Source: Puccinellia tenuiflora
Taxonomy: Eukaryota; Streptophyta; Magnoliopsida; Poales; Poaceae
Reading direction: 5' to 3'
Length of the DNA stretch: 64,000 nt
NCBI GenBank assembly: GCA_012064385.1
Contig: QRDG01001528.1
Span: 186,001-250,000 of the forward strand
Part shown: positions 63,572 to 64,000 of the stretch, piece after piece
Layout of the letters: each line of letters begins with the position of its first letter
Numbering within the stretch: the first letter of the stretch is position 1
Position numbers and translations under genes: made by a program
Notes under the pieces: model-generated
What the model saw: the letters and a program-made list of their open reading frames with translations, nothing else
The model's database searches: none
What the model was told of the DNA's origin: nothing

Positions 63572-64000
63572 AATCATTTGCCTTATCATGTGTTGTACTT
63601 GTAACAATAATTTGCTATTTGTTAGTTGAACTAGTAGTGGTTGAATTTCAGTGTGGTTGTTGTTACTGTTTAGCTTAATCCATGTCATGGAAGCTTAATG
63701 CGATGGATTTCAGTGTGTGCCTGAAGTGCGAGAAAAACCATGCCTCTGTTCAGTTCGTCAGTTACACCGAGGGGTAGAAAAAAACCTACTTTTCGGCCCC
63801 AAACAGAATCAAGTTGTGATAGGCCCACAAAGGATAAATGAGGCCCACAAACAAGCGATGCCTCTGTTCCTTTGTTTTTTTGAACGACGGATTCATTCGT
63901 CCTTTTGTTTTTGATTTATTCCCTTTCTACGATTCAAAGAGCATTCATTAATTTGATTGCCCAAGCTCTTCTATTGCCTCGAGGATTTTTCTTTTTTGCT
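63572..64000. other. Right-edge flank, no gene seen
   Basis: Probable 3' flank of the GRF gene. No supported ORF, RNA gene or element end. Confidence 0.4.

Overview
The window is plant nuclear DNA made almost wholly of nested transposable elements, typical of a large grass genome. The mix points to a Triticeae cereal (wheat, barley, rye or Aegilops): Gypsy elements with antisense genes, BARE/Angela-like and other Copia elements, a CACTA element with a CACTAGCACAGAAA end, a Mutator-like element, solo LTRs starting TGATACGTCTCC on their sense strand, Stowaway-like and hAT miniature elements. This assignment is inferred from family resemblance, not from a search. I see no rRNA, tRNA, CRISPR array or bacterial gene and no convincing intact host gene. 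The only possible non-transposon gene is a GRF-zinc-finger gene with a frameshift near the right edge.

Layout. 1-6939: a 5.6-kb LTR (1374-6939) of a minus-strand element whose body leaves the window to the left. It interrupts Gypsy element A (6940-8321, 3' end only). 8322-19927: Gypsy element B (11.6 kb), with two LTRs, gag-protease, an RT fused in frame to an integrase remnant, a long 3' region with a spliced antisense gene, and tandem polypurine-tract-like repeats. 19928-23071: 3' part of a CACTA element, with ORF exons, a subterminal repeat block and a terminal inverted repeat. It sits in Copia element C2 (minus strand, 23075-34416), which also holds three solo LTRs (26395-27846, about 28140-29664, 32793-34380). 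34417-38589: older, less repetitive DNA with a Harbinger-like end, a short tandem array split by a Stowaway-like MITE, a MITE with degenerate inverted repeats, and a textbook non-autonomous hAT element (37981-38496). 38590-42072: a 3.5-kb solo LTR with perfect 5-bp target duplication. 42096-47760: Copia element C3 (minus). 47761 to about 50430: 3' end of Gypsy element D (minus) with its antisense gene on the plus strand. From about 50430: a decayed MuDR-like transposase gene, cut in its last exon (54042/60344) by element E. 54043-60343: element E, an LTR element with perfect target duplication, minus strand, carrying two long open ORFs and no recognisable gag, protease, RT or integrase. 60477-62203: AT-rich, internally duplicated DNA; then the GRF-zinc-finger gene (62558-63571).

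How the parts work together. Most of the elements are dead: C2, C3 and the transposase gene carry several stops and frameshifts, B lacks RNase H and half its integrase, and A, D and the CACTA are truncated. Element E is the best candidate for something undescribed. It has all the cis signals for mobilisation in trans (LTRs, tRNA-iMet-type PBS, polypurine tract, TATA box, nearly identical LTRs), yet encodes two proteins I do not recognise, overlapping by 22 nt. The second notable pattern is an antisense gene next to the 3' LTR of all three Gypsy elements (A, B, D), each with a TATA-like box about 110-125 bp upstream of its ATG.
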